A stretch of 64,000 nucleotides of DNA, taken from positions 62,001 through 126,000 of the forward strand of contig JAAWWE010000005.1 of NCBI GenBank assembly GCA_021404525.1, given 5' to 3'. Below are positions 40,396 to 48,505 of the stretch, one piece after another. Under the pieces are notes generated by a model, which did not search any database, was not told the origin of the DNA, and worked only from the letters and a program-made list of their open reading frames with translations. The DNA is from Rhodobiaceae bacterium. Its GTDB lineage: Bacteria; Pseudomonadota; Alphaproteobacteria; Parvibaculales; Parvibaculaceae. Made by a program: the position numbers and the translations under genes. The stretch's first letter is position 1. Each line of letters opens with the position of its first letter.

Positions 40396-41682
40396 TTAGC
40401 CGTTCCCCGCTTCAATCGTTTCCTCGAAAGTGCGCAAGCCTGGACGCGCGGCAGAGACGAGCACGGCCATGTTGCCTGGAAGATGCTCGTTCTTCCACAT
40501 CTTGGTGTGGGCCTTCGGGATGTCATTCCACGCGAAAACTTCTGACATACAGGGGTCAATCCGTCGGTTGATCACCAGGCGATTGGCTTCGGCGGCTTGT
40601 TTCAGGTTTGCAAAGTGGGACCCCTGAATGCGCTTCTGGCGCATCCAGACAAAACGGGCATCGAACGTGATGTTAAATCCCGTGGTGCCTGCGCAGAAGA
40701 CGACCATGCCGCCCCGTTTGCAGACCATGGCAGAAACCGGGAAGGTGGCTTCGCCGGGATGTTCAAAAATAATGTCCGGATCGACACCCTTGCCGGTAAT
40801 GTCCCAGATGGCTTTGCCGAATTTGCGGGCTTCCTTCATGAATGTATTGAACTCTGGAGAGTTCACTGTCGGTAGCTGCCCCCAGCAATCAAAGTCCTTG
40901 CGGTTGATGACGCCCTTGGCGCCCATCGACAGGACAAAGTCGCGCTTGCTTTCATCAGAAATCACACCGATGGCGTTGGCGCCCGCTATGGCGCAGAGCT
41001 GCACAGCAAAGGAGCCGAGGCCACCTGATGCGCCCCAAACCAGCACGTTCTGGCCAGGCTTCAAGACATGGGGCCGATGACCGAAGAGCATGCGATAGGC
41101 GGTCGCGAGCGTCAGCGTGTAACAGGCGCTTTCTTCCCAGGTCAGATGCTGAGGCCGTGGCATCAGCTGCTGATCCTGCACGCGTGCGAACTGGGCGAAT
41201 GAGCCGTCCGGCGTCTCGTACCCCCAAATGCGCTGAGACGGTGAGAACATTGGATCGCCGCCATTGCATTCTTCGTCATCGTGATCGTCCTGGTTGCAAT
41301 GGATGATGACTTCATCGCCCACCTTCCAGCGTTTCACCTTGGAACCCACAGCGTAGACGATGCCTGACGCATCGGATCCGGCAATGTGATAGGGCTCATC
41401 ATGTACCTGGAAGACTGAGACCGGGTCGCCGAGGCCTGCCCAGACACCGTTATAGTTAACACCTGCCGCCATCACGAGAACGAGCACTTCGTGGCTGTCG
41501 AGTTCCCAGGTCGGCACCACCTCGAGCTGCATGGATTGTTCTGGTGGGCCGAAACGCTCTTCGCGGATGGTCCAGGCGTACATGTTCTTTGGCACATGTC
41601 CGAGCGGGGGGATTTCGCCCACTTCATACAGGTCTTTGATGGGCAGATTGTTGGTGGGCGCTGATGCGGCTCGGTCGCTCAT
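40396..41682 (-). CDS. ccr: Crotonyl-CoA carboxylase/reductase
   Basis: Ccr reductively carboxylates crotonyl-CoA with CO2 and NADPH to ethylmalonyl-CoA, the key step of the ethylmalonyl-CoA pathway. The 428-residue MDR protein has the typical N-terminus DLYEVGEIPPLGHVPKNMYAWTIR, GADCAG-like region AGSDASGIVYAVG, EECNGGDPMFSPSQRIWGYETPDGSFAQF and the EHPGEATFPVSAM segment seen in Ccr. It diverges from ecm over 130 bases. GGAG precedes the ATG. A putative promoter with a palindrome between its -35 and -10 lies upstream. Confidence 0.95.
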   Translation of the reverse strand: MSDRAASAPTNNLPIKDLYEVGEIPPLGHVPKNMYAWTIREERFGPPEQSMQLEVVPTWELDSHEVLVLVMAAGVNYNGVWAGLGDPVSVFQVHDEPYHIAGSDASGIVYAVGSKVKRWKVGDEVIIHCNQDDHDDEECNGGDPMFSPSQRIWGYETPDGSFAQFARVQDQQLMPRPQHLTWEESACYTLTLATAYRMLFGHRPHVLKPGQNVLVWGASGGLGSFAVQLCAIAGANAIGVISDESKRDFVLSMGAKGVINRKDFDCWGQLPTVNSPEFNTFMKEARKFGKAIWDITGKGVDPDIIFEHPGEATFPVSAMVCKRGGMVVFCAGTTGFNITFDARFVWMRQKRIQGSHFANLKQAAEANRLVINRRIDPCMSEVFAWNDIPKAHTKMWKNEHLPGNMAVLVSAARPGLRTFEETIEAGNG

Positions 41683-41705
41683 GTCTTTCTCCGGTTGTTG
41701 GCCGG

Positions 41706-41734
41706 ATAGAACGTCATGGACGTCGCGTATTCAA
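41706..41734 (-). promoter_or_regulatory. Putative ccr promoter with embedded palindrome
   Basis: On the minus strand TTGAAT (41734 to 41729) and TTCTAT (41711 to 41706) are 17 bases apart, about 24 bases before the ccr start. The spacer holds the palindrome ACGTC-ATG-GACGT (41711-41723), a position where a repressor would block polymerase. The regulator is unknown. Confidence 0.4.
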
Positions 41735-41753
41735 GCCTGAATTTCGGGTATTT

Positions 41754-41782
41754 TTGCGGTGCAGCAACGGGTGTGCTAATCG
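41754..41782 (+). promoter_or_regulatory. Putative ecm promoter
   Basis: TTGCGG (41754-41759), 17 bases, TAATCG (41777-41782), with the ecm ATG 31 bases further on. A TTGC-N6-GCAA symmetrical element (41754-41767) overlaps the -35. Hexamers are weak. Confidence 0.3.
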
Positions 41783-41812
41783 AGCCTCACCAAATGTGAG
41801 AGACTAAGCCCC

Positions 41813-43801
41813 ATGAGCGATCAAAAACCGTTTCAACACGACAAAGACCGGCCCTGGATTTTCCGCACCTATGCGGGCCATTCCACGGCGGCGGCGTCCA
41901 ATGCGCTTTACCGGGACAATCTCTCTAAGGGACAGACGGGCCTGTCGGTCGCGTTCGATCTGCCAACTCAGACCGGCTATGACGCGGACCATGTTCTTGC
42001 GCGCGGGGAAGTGGGCAAGGTGGGCGTTCCGATCAGCCATCTGGGCGATATGCGCCAGCTCTTTGATCAGATCCCGCTTGAACAGATGAACACGTCCATG
42101 ACGATCAATGCGACGGCGGCCTGGCTGCTGGCGCTCTATATCGCTGCGGCTGATGAGCAGGGGGCGGATCGCTCGAAGCTTACGGGCACCGTGCAGAACG
42201 ACATCATCAAAGAATATCTCTCGCGCGGCACTTATGTGTTTCCGCCGGATCCGTCTTTGCGCCTCATCTCCGACATTATCTCCTACACCTATCGCGAAAT
42301 TCCCAAATGGAATCCGACGAATGTCTGCTCCTACCATTTGCAGGAAGCAGGCGCGACGCCGGTGCAGGAACTCGCTTTTGCGCTGGCGACGGCGCAGGAA
42401 GTGCTGGATCGGGTGAAAGCAAGCGGCCAGGTGCCTGATGCTGACTTTGCGCGGGTTGTGGGCCGTATCTCCTTTTTCGTGAATGCAGGTGTGCGATTTG
42501 TCACCGAGATCGCAAAGATGCGTGCATTTGTCGATATGTGGGATGAGATTTGCGCTACCCGCTATGGGGTTGAAGATCCAAAGCTGCGCCGGTTCCGTTA
42601 CGGGGTGCAGGTGAATTCACTTGGTCTGACAGAACAGCAGCCTGAAAACAATGTGTACCGCATTCTGATTGAGATGCTCGCGGTGACGCTCTCGAAAGAT
42701 GCTCGTGCCCGTGCGGTGCAATTGCCTGCCTGGAATGAAGCACTGGGCCTGCCGCGCCCGTGGGACCAGCAATGGTCGCTGCGCGCGCAACAGATCCTCG
42801 CTTTTGAAACTGACCTTCTCGAATATGAAGATCTGTTTGAAGGCTCGACTGTGATGCAGGCGAAGGTTGATCAGTTGAAGGCTGACGCACTGGAAGAGCT
42901 CGCGCACATTGAAAAGATGGGCGGCGCAGTGGCAGCCATCGATAGCGCCTATATGAAACAGGCGTTGGTTGAGTCTAACGCTGAGCGATTGGGTCGCATT
43001 GAAAGCGGCGACATGGCGGTGATCGGTGTGAACAAGCAATTGGAAACAGCGGCGTCTCCGCTGGGCACCGGGGATGAAGCCATTATGGTTGTGCCGCCTG
43101 AAGTCGAGCAGGCGCAGATTGCCAACCTGGAAGCCTGGCGTGCCGCGCGGGACGATGAAGCGGTGAAAGAGGCACTTGCTGATCTTCGTGCTGCGGCGAA
43201 AGAGGGCCGCAACATTATGGAGCCCTCCATCGTTTGTGCCAAAGCAGGGGTGACGACCGGCGAATGGGGCGAAGTGCTCCGCGGGACGTTTGGCGAATAT
43301 CGCGCGCCCACAGGTGTTGGGACGAGTGCGCGCAATGATGTGTCGGGCCTTGATCCCATTCGGGCGGAAGTGGATGCGGTCTCGACCAAGCTTGGTCGTC
43401 GCCTGAAATTCCTCGTGGGCAAGCCTGGACTTGACGGCCACTCGAATGGTGCGGAGCAGATTGCGGTGCGCGCACGGGATTGCGGCATGGATATTGTCTA
43501 TGACGGCATTCGCCTGACACCGGAGCAGATCGTGCAAGATGCAATTGCCGGGAAAGTGCATGTGATCGGCTTGTCCATCCTGTCCGGGTCTCACGTGCCG
43601 CTCGTAAAAGAGGTGATGACCCGTCTTGGTGATGCCGGGCGACTTGATGTGCCTGTTGTTGTTGGTGGGATCATTCCGCCGGAAGATGAAGAGGCGCTCA
43701 AGACCTCTGGTGTCGCTGGGGTCTATACGCCCAAGGATTTCGATCTCAACAAGATCATGAGCGACATTGTGCGAATCGTGGATACGGATAGCGCGGCTTA
43801 A
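41813..43801 (+). CDS. ecm: Ethylmalonyl-CoA mutase
   Basis: Ecm rearranges (2R)-ethylmalonyl-CoA to (2S)-methylsuccinyl-CoA with adenosylcobalamin. The 662-residue single-chain mutase begins KDRPWIFRTYAGHSTAAASN, contains the N-terminal catalytic barrel with the CSYHLQEAGATPVQELAFAL and EQQPENNVYRI segments, and ends in the B12-binding domain with KPGLDGHSNGAEQIAV (DxHxxG motif) and GLSILSGSH. Its length and N-terminus separate it from methylmalonyl-CoA mutase; the divergent neighbour ccr supports the name. AdoCbl can come from the adenosyltransferase at 25.5 kb. Confidence 0.94.
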   Translation: MSDQKPFQHDKDRPWIFRTYAGHSTAAASNALYRDNLSKGQTGLSVAFDLPTQTGYDADHVLARGEVGKVGVPISHLGDMRQLFDQIPLEQMNTSMTINATAAWLLALYIAAADEQGADRSKLTGTVQNDIIKEYLSRGTYVFPPDPSLRLISDIISYTYREIPKWNPTNVCSYHLQEAGATPVQELAFALATAQEVLDRVKASGQVPDADFARVVGRISFFVNAGVRFVTEIAKMRAFVDMWDEICATRYGVEDPKLRRFRYGVQVNSLGLTEQQPENNVYRILIEMLAVTLSKDARARAVQLPAWNEALGLPRPWDQQWSLRAQQILAFETDLLEYEDLFEGSTVMQAKVDQLKADALEELAHIEKMGGAVAAIDSAYMKQALVESNAERLGRIESGDMAVIGVNKQLETAASPLGTGDEAIMVVPPEVEQAQIANLEAWRAARDDEAVKEALADLRAAAKEGRNIMEPSIVCAKAGVTTGEWGEVLRGTFGEYRAPTGVGTSARNDVSGLDPIRAEVDAVSTKLGRRLKFLVGKPGLDGHSNGAEQIAVRARDCGMDIVYDGIRLTPEQIVQDAIAGKVHVIGLSILSGSHVPLVKEVMTRLGDAGRLDVPVVVGGIIPPEDEEALKTSGVAGVYTPKDFDLNKIMSDIVRIVDTDSAA

Positions 43802-44065
43802 ACCCTGAATTGCTACTCAATTGGGCAGAACGCTGAATTTAGAGTGAGCGATCGCCTGTGGCGCATCTGTCACGGGGCCGTCGGTTCACTGAAAAGTTAG
43901 CGTTAACACACTTTCGCCCCATTTCAGGGCTGGTTTCGCCGCAAAGCTTGAGCAAAACTTAAGGCCTGGATCTTCGATCTGTGCGGCGTACGGGGATTTG
44001 GAGGGGAATTGCTGCTTTGCTTTGTTTGCTGCCTTTCCCGTTCTGCAACGTAAGAGAGGTGCGCC

Positions 44066-44344
44066 ATGAGCTGGGGGCAAGAAAGCCAAAAACGGGATGA
44101 AGAGCTGCGAGCAGCCGCTGAATATGGGCGCCGCGCTGAACCTCTTCCCGATATCCACATTCATTCTGTTCTGACCCAGGCCGACGCCGAATATGGTGAC
44201 GAACTGCGGGACCGTCGCGCACGCCAGGAACATCTGGAGCGCGAAATCGTTTCTCTGGGACGTCGCCTGTCGGCGCCAATGAGCGAAGAAGAAAAACCGC
44301 GCCGCCGCTGGTTCCGTCGCGCTGCCAAAACAGGGGAGGCGTGA
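44066..44344 (+). CDS. Small charged hypothetical protein, first gene of VWA cassette
   Basis: The 92-residue protein is not recognised. It is highly charged, with a probable helical stretch RDRRARQEHLEREIVSLGRRLS (about 48-69) and a very basic C-terminus (RRRWFRRAAK). There is no signal peptide or membrane helix, so it should be cytoplasmic and might bind the polar tail of the next gene's product. GAGAGGTG precedes the ATG. Its TGA overlaps the GTG start of the next gene (GTGA), indicating translational coupling. Confidence 0.7.
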   Translation: MSWGQESQKRDEELRAAAEYGRRAEPLPDIHIHSVLTQADAEYGDELRDRRARQEHLEREIVSLGRRLSAPMSEEEKPRRRWFRRAAKTGEA

Positions 44345-45441
44345 AACCCATGAAATTCGTGTCTTCTTCCCTCGTGAGCGATGATCAGCGCCACAAAATC
44401 AATGAGAACTTTATAGCCAGCCAACGGGACGCCCGCTATCGCCCGTTCTATTTTGGCGCGATCTTTTTTACCGTGGTCGTGGCAGCGAGTGCGCTCTTTG
44501 TCGACTATATGATTGTCACGGAGTTCTGGACCCGGGCGCTCGCCAATGAGTTCCTGGAACTACCTGGATCGCTGGCGAGTTCTGTTGCGTTCAAGAGCCT
44601 TCAGGTTCTGTTTGCCACACTCGCGGCGCATATCTTTATTGAACATATGGGTGTCTTTGGACGCGCGGTCTTTGTCCGTGTGCTCTTCCTGCTGGCACTC
44701 ACCATGCTCGGTGGTGTTGGCCTATTGCTTGCCCTCATGTCCCTGCCTGCCGGTCTTGCCGATGCGGGCCTTGGCGGCAATGGCGCGTCTCTCGGGTCGG
44801 CGCTTTCCAGCCTTGGTATTGAAACAGAAGCTGCCCGCGAAGCCGCTGTTGCGCAGACAGGGCTTGATGAAGCCCGCGCCTATCAGCCTGTGCTCTGGAT
44901 GGCATCTCTGGGTGTGATCTTCCTGGTCGTAACAGGCGTTGCGGCGCTTTTCCTCCACTATGCCCTCATCAATCTCAAGAAGCTTTTTGAGACCCGCGAC
45001 TTTGCAGAACGCAAAGCAGACATGAGCCGTCTGGCAGCCTTGGAAGCGGAATATGCGCGCAATCGAGAGACCCTCATCGACATGGAGCGGATGGACCACC
45101 GTCGGAACATGCTCTGGACGCGCTTGATGGATTCCTGCCGGGCTTATGAACGGGGACTTGAAGGCACACGCACGAGCTATCTTACAGGACGCAAAGTCCG
45201 AGCATTGCCCGCACCTGGCCGGAAACGTCAGGAAAAGGCAGCGGCAGAGGAACGGAGCGAACAGCTCAAGGCTTGCGCGGACAGTCAGCAGATTGCTCGT
45301 TATGAGGCGCTGTTTGAAGACTGGTGGTCACGGCGACAACGCATGTCGGTGAATGATGGCGGGCCACGTGAAGCTGTTGGCGAGGTGTTGCCGCCGGTCA
45401 ATACGGGCCGTCGCGTTCCAATCAACAAGGCTGCGGAGTAA
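44341..45441 (+). CDS. Unrecognised four-helix membrane protein with long cytoplasmic coiled-coil tail
   Basis: The 366-residue product has four predicted transmembrane helices (about 36-58, 82-103, 111-136 and 184-210), a glycine-rich loop between helices three and four (around 138-160), and a 150-residue charged, largely helical C-terminal part (about 215-345) likely to be cytoplasmic. I know no family for it. The GTG at 44341 overlaps the preceding stop; an ATG lies three codons on. It is the middle gene of a three-gene operon with a small charged protein and a secreted VWA-like protein. Confidence 0.68.
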   Translation: MKPMKFVSSSLVSDDQRHKINENFIASQRDARYRPFYFGAIFFTVVVAASALFVDYMIVTEFWTRALANEFLELPGSLASSVAFKSLQVLFATLAAHIFIEHMGVFGRAVFVRVLFLLALTMLGGVGLLLALMSLPAGLADAGLGGNGASLGSALSSLGIETEAAREAAVAQTGLDEARAYQPVLWMASLGVIFLVVTGVAALFLHYALINLKKLFETRDFAERKADMSRLAALEAEYARNRETLIDMERMDHRRNMLWTRLMDSCRAYERGLEGTRTSYLTGRKVRALPAPGRKRQEKAAAEERSEQLKACADSQQIARYEALFEDWWSRRQRMSVNDGGPREAVGEVLPPVNTGRRVPINKAAE

Positions 45442-45446
45442 GGCTC

Positions 45447-46145
45447 ATGAAGCGGATTGGCGGAGTAGTAGCAGGTGTGGTCGCCAGTGGCCTGCTGGGC
45501 TTGGGTCTCTTGTCTGGCAGTGCTGATGCCGCTCTTTCCAGCGAGCCTGCAGAAGCAACACATCTGGTCATTGGTCTTGATCTGTCAAAATCCAATCCTT
45601 TGGTAACGAGCGATGTGTTTGCACGCCAAGTTGCCGACCGGCTGGCTGAAGAGATCAAGGGATTGCCGGTTCGCTCCAAAGTAACCGTGCGATCTTTTGG
45701 GGTCTATGATACCGGCTCCAACCCTCTTCGGATTGATCAGGTGATCTCCGCACGGGCGCGCCCTGCTGATGTGGCTGAAGGGATCCAGGCGCTGGTGTCG
45801 AACCTTCCCCGACTTGTGTCAGAGGGACGGCTTGAAGCGCAGATGAAAACCAACATCGTCCCGTTTCTTGAGACGATGGCGGGCGGTCTTGATTGTTCAA
45901 AGCCCACCAAGATCGTGCTGCTTACCGATGGGGCGGAAGACAGCGAACTTGGACGGTTGACCCGGTCCGGTGGCAAGCTGCCGCCAGCGCAGGCAGATGC
46001 ATTCGCTGGGTGTGGTGAACTGCTCATGTTGGGGCTTGGCCGTGGATTTGACAGCCCGAGCACCACAGCTCGTTTCCGGACGGCCTGGACGGAATGGTCT
46101 GATGAAGCCGGATTTGACCGTTTTGTCGGTCTCTACGATTGGTGA
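45447..46145 (+). CDS. Secreted von Willebrand factor A-like protein
   Basis: The 232-residue product has a signal peptide (cleavage near SADA-A, residue 28) and a VWA-type domain: VIGLDLSKSNP with the MIDAS pattern DLSKS (45-49) and the later metal-site strand IVLLTDGAED (157-165). Two cysteines, C150 and C189, could form a periplasmic disulfide. VWA domains mediate metal-dependent protein contacts. It is the last gene of the cassette, five bases after the membrane protein gene, which suggests the two meet at the periplasmic face. Specific function unknown. Confidence 0.75.
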   Translation: MKRIGGVVAGVVASGLLGLGLLSGSADAALSSEPAEATHLVIGLDLSKSNPLVTSDVFARQVADRLAEEIKGLPVRSKVTVRSFGVYDTGSNPLRIDQVISARARPADVAEGIQALVSNLPRLVSEGRLEAQMKTNIVPFLETMAGGLDCSKPTKIVLLTDGAEDSELGRLTRSGGKLPPAQADAFAGCGELLMLGLGRGFDSPSTTARFRTAWTEWSDEAGFDRFVGLYDW

Positions 46146-46280
46146 TCAGTGATTTCGCTTAGCGCGTTTTCGAACCGGAATAAAACCCTTCGAATTTTGT
46201 TGAAAAGGCTTTAGCTTCCGGCCCGCGCGGGTCCGTCCTTTTCTTTCGCCCGCTTGAAACTTGTTCGGTTTTGATGTGTC

Positions 46281-46324
46281 GCGTTTCCGGAGGCAAAACC
46301 GGTAGCCACTTTTGCTGGAAACGC
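46281..46324. repeat. Dispersed intergenic palindrome, copy B
   Basis: GCGTTTCC (46281-46288) pairs with GGAAACGC (46317-46324), and inside it GCAAAA (46293-46298) pairs with TTTTGC (46310-46315). The arms and the phrase CTTTTGCTGGAAACGCT match copy A at 26113-26167. It strongly resembles small palindromes scattered between genes of Hyphomicrobiales. It lies 17 bases ahead of the AEC transporter start and could affect its expression. Confidence 0.65.
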
Positions 46325-46341
46325 TCTATGCGGGGTTTTTC

Positions 46342-47280
46342 ATGGAAGCGGCGCAGCTTGTTCTGCCGATCTTTTTCATCATTGCGCTCGGGTATTTTGC
46401 CGGTCGCACGAGGTTTCTGAGTGAAGAAGCGATCGACGGGATCGACAAATACGCCTTCACATTTGCGATTCCAGCTCTTCTCTTTCGCGCGCTTGCGAAC
46501 ACTGAGCTTCCGGAGGCTCTGCCTTGGGGGCTTTGGCTCTCCTACTATGGCGGGGTAATGATCGTCTGGGCAGTTGGTGGTTTGCTCGCGCTGACCGTGT
46601 TGCGCCGGTCGCCGGCGGACAGCGTGATTGTCGGCTTTGGCGGTGGGTTCTCTAACACGGTGATGCTGGGCATCCCCATCATTCTGACTGCCTACGGGGA
46701 AGAGGCAGGCGTTCCGCTATTCTTCATCCTGGCGTTTCACGGTCTCACGCTTTTCACCGTTGCGACATTTCTTCTGGAGACAACCAAACCGCGAGACGGT
46801 GCAGCATTGTCAATCGGATCGATCCTGGTTGAAAGCGGTCGAGGCATGATCAAAAACCCAGTGATCATTGCACTCGGGTCAGGCATCGCTTTCGGGCAGA
46901 CCGGGATTGCGATCCCGGACCCTTTGGATGTGACGCTGGAAATGCTGGGGCGGTCGGCTATTCCCTGCGCCCTCTTTGTGCTTGGCGCCACACTGGTGCG
47001 CTATGAGATTAAACGCTCCATCGGTGCAGCGTCTCTCATTGCGATGGTGAAGCTTGTGCTGCACCCAATCGTGGTGTTCGGTCTTGCCATGTATGTGTTC
47101 GCGCTGCCGCCGCTTTGGATCAAGGTTCTGGTGACTATGGCGGCCATGCCGACGGGGGTCTATTGCTTCATCCTTGCCAACCGATATCAGGCGGCACCGG
47201 GCGCTGCGTCGTCGGCGGTGGTGTTGGTGACGGGCCTCAGCCTCGTCACTCTAACCGTGGTGCTTAATCTCTTCCTGTAA
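46342..47280 (+). CDS. AEC family transporter (auxin efflux carrier-like)
   Basis: AEC-family permeases have about ten transmembrane helices and export organic acids or amino-acid-related compounds; substrate here is unknown. The 312-residue product is hydrophobic throughout, with the N-terminal LPIFFIIALGYFAGRT and the NTVMLGIPII segment typical of the family. The ORF frame opens earlier at a TTG (46312) within a repeat; the ATG at 46342 fits the conserved start MEAAQLVLPIFF. It converges with the acyltransferase gene three bases away. Confidence 0.87.
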   Translation: MEAAQLVLPIFFIIALGYFAGRTRFLSEEAIDGIDKYAFTFAIPALLFRALANTELPEALPWGLWLSYYGGVMIVWAVGGLLALTVLRRSPADSVIVGFGGGFSNTVMLGIPIILTAYGEEAGVPLFFILAFHGLTLFTVATFLLETTKPRDGAALSIGSILVESGRGMIKNPVIIALGSGIAFGQTGIAIPDPLDVTLEMLGRSAIPCALFVLGATLVRYEIKRSIGAASLIAMVKLVLHPIVVFGLAMYVFALPPLWIKVLVTMAAMPTGVYCFILANRYQAAPGAASSAVVLVTGLSLVTLTVVLNLFL

Positions 47281-47283
47281 AGC

Positions 47284-48336
47284 TCACGCCTTTGCGGGCA
47301 TGAGCTTTGGTTCCTCGCTCATGCGGAACATGTCTGGCCGCACGAACAGGAAAGCGAGTGGCGTCTTTTCGATCAGCTTGAAGCCGATCAAAGGCGCTGC
47401 CACCGCGACGATGGTCGCTGAGAGCGCGATGAGGTCCGCATTTTCGATGAAGCCGGTTTTTGCGAGTCCGATCCGTACAACAGCGCCGGGCAGAAAGAAG
47501 GCGAGATACACATAGAGGGAGCGCTGGCCGATATAGGCCAGCCATTTCAGGCGCCCATGATCGGCTGCAACGGACAAGAGAGCGATCGTTGCCGCGCCGC
47601 CACCAAATGCAGCCAGCAAGCCGAAGAGTGGTTTGGTTGCGATGCCTGCTTCAACAAAGAAATAGACCATGGCGAAAGCGCCGATGGAGCCTGCGAAGAC
47701 CCGCAAAGCGTTCTGTCTCGCAAACTCTGCGAGATTGAAGAAATATTGAGCGCCGACATAGCCTGCAACGAAGAAAACATAGCGGTCCGCGAACTCATCA
47801 ATGGCGCCCCAACCGGTATGGACAGGTGAGGCGTAGAGGATGACGGCAGCACTCATCAGAATGATAGGCGGCACGTTCTTCAACAGGCGGGTCACCATGA
47901 AGAAGATAGCGAGGGCGTGGATGAACCAGAGTGTTGAAATAGGTTCGAATGGCAGAAGCAATATGTCGTTCAGGCTGAAGGCATGATTGCCATAGCCCGA
48001 CAGACCGATTTTTACGGTGAGTTGGATCGCTGCCCAGAGGAAGTAGAAATAGACAAAGTGGAACAGTTTTGCGTCGATGAATTTCGCGCGGTTCCACTGA
48101 AGTGAGCGACTGACAAAAAGGCCGGCGATCATGAAGAAGAGCGGTACCCGGAACGGACGCGCAAACTCGACAATATCCACCATCCACATATGGGAGACGC
48201 CCATGCTCTCCATGGTGCCAAGAGAGATGTGCATTTGCGCGACCAGAATGATGGTGACGCCCTTCACATAATCGATCCAGTCGATGCGTGAGGGGGGTGT
48301 TGCAGTTTGAGGCGCTGTTTGGGTCACGTCAGTCAT
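47284..48336 (-). CDS. Acyltransferase 3 family membrane protein
   Basis: The 350-residue multi-spanning protein belongs to acyltransferase 3 (related to OpgC and O-antigen acetylases), which transfer acetyl or succinyl groups to sugars. The N-terminus has RIDWIDYVKGVTIILVAQMHI with the conserved histidine and PLFFMIAGLFVSRS; about ten hydrophobic helices follow. The ATG at 48336 is preferred to 48390. Target sugar is unknown. It converges with the AEC transporter and lies beside the gluQ gene, apparently independently. Confidence 0.85.
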   Translation of the reverse strand: MTDVTQTAPQTATPPSRIDWIDYVKGVTIILVAQMHISLGTMESMGVSHMWMVDIVEFARPFRVPLFFMIAGLFVSRSLQWNRAKFIDAKLFHFVYFYFLWAAIQLTVKIGLSGYGNHAFSLNDILLLPFEPISTLWFIHALAIFFMVTRLLKNVPPIILMSAAVILYASPVHTGWGAIDEFADRYVFFVAGYVGAQYFFNLAEFARQNALRVFAGSIGAFAMVYFFVEAGIATKPLFGLLAAFGGGAATIALLSVAADHGRLKWLAYIGQRSLYVYLAFFLPGAVVRIGLAKTGFIENADLIALSATIVAVAAPLIGFKLIEKTPLAFLFVRPDMFRMSEEPKLMPAKA

Positions 48337-48505
48337 GGGGGCACGTCCGTTGAGCGATTTATGCTGCTTCTGTCCCAAAATGGCACACATGTGTGCTGTC
48401 AGGGGACGGGGTACAGCTGGTTAGGCTCATCGGAGCAGGATCCAGGCCATGTCTGGTGGCGTATATTCGGAGGGAAGCCCGGGATCATGTCACCGGTTAA
48501 CGCTT

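Noticed and set aside
44066..46145. TerY-type tellurite module, MoxR-VWA system or conjugation cluster
   Set aside because: No MoxR ATPase, no ter genes and no conjugation gene is nearby; the VWA protein is exported, so those systems do not fit.
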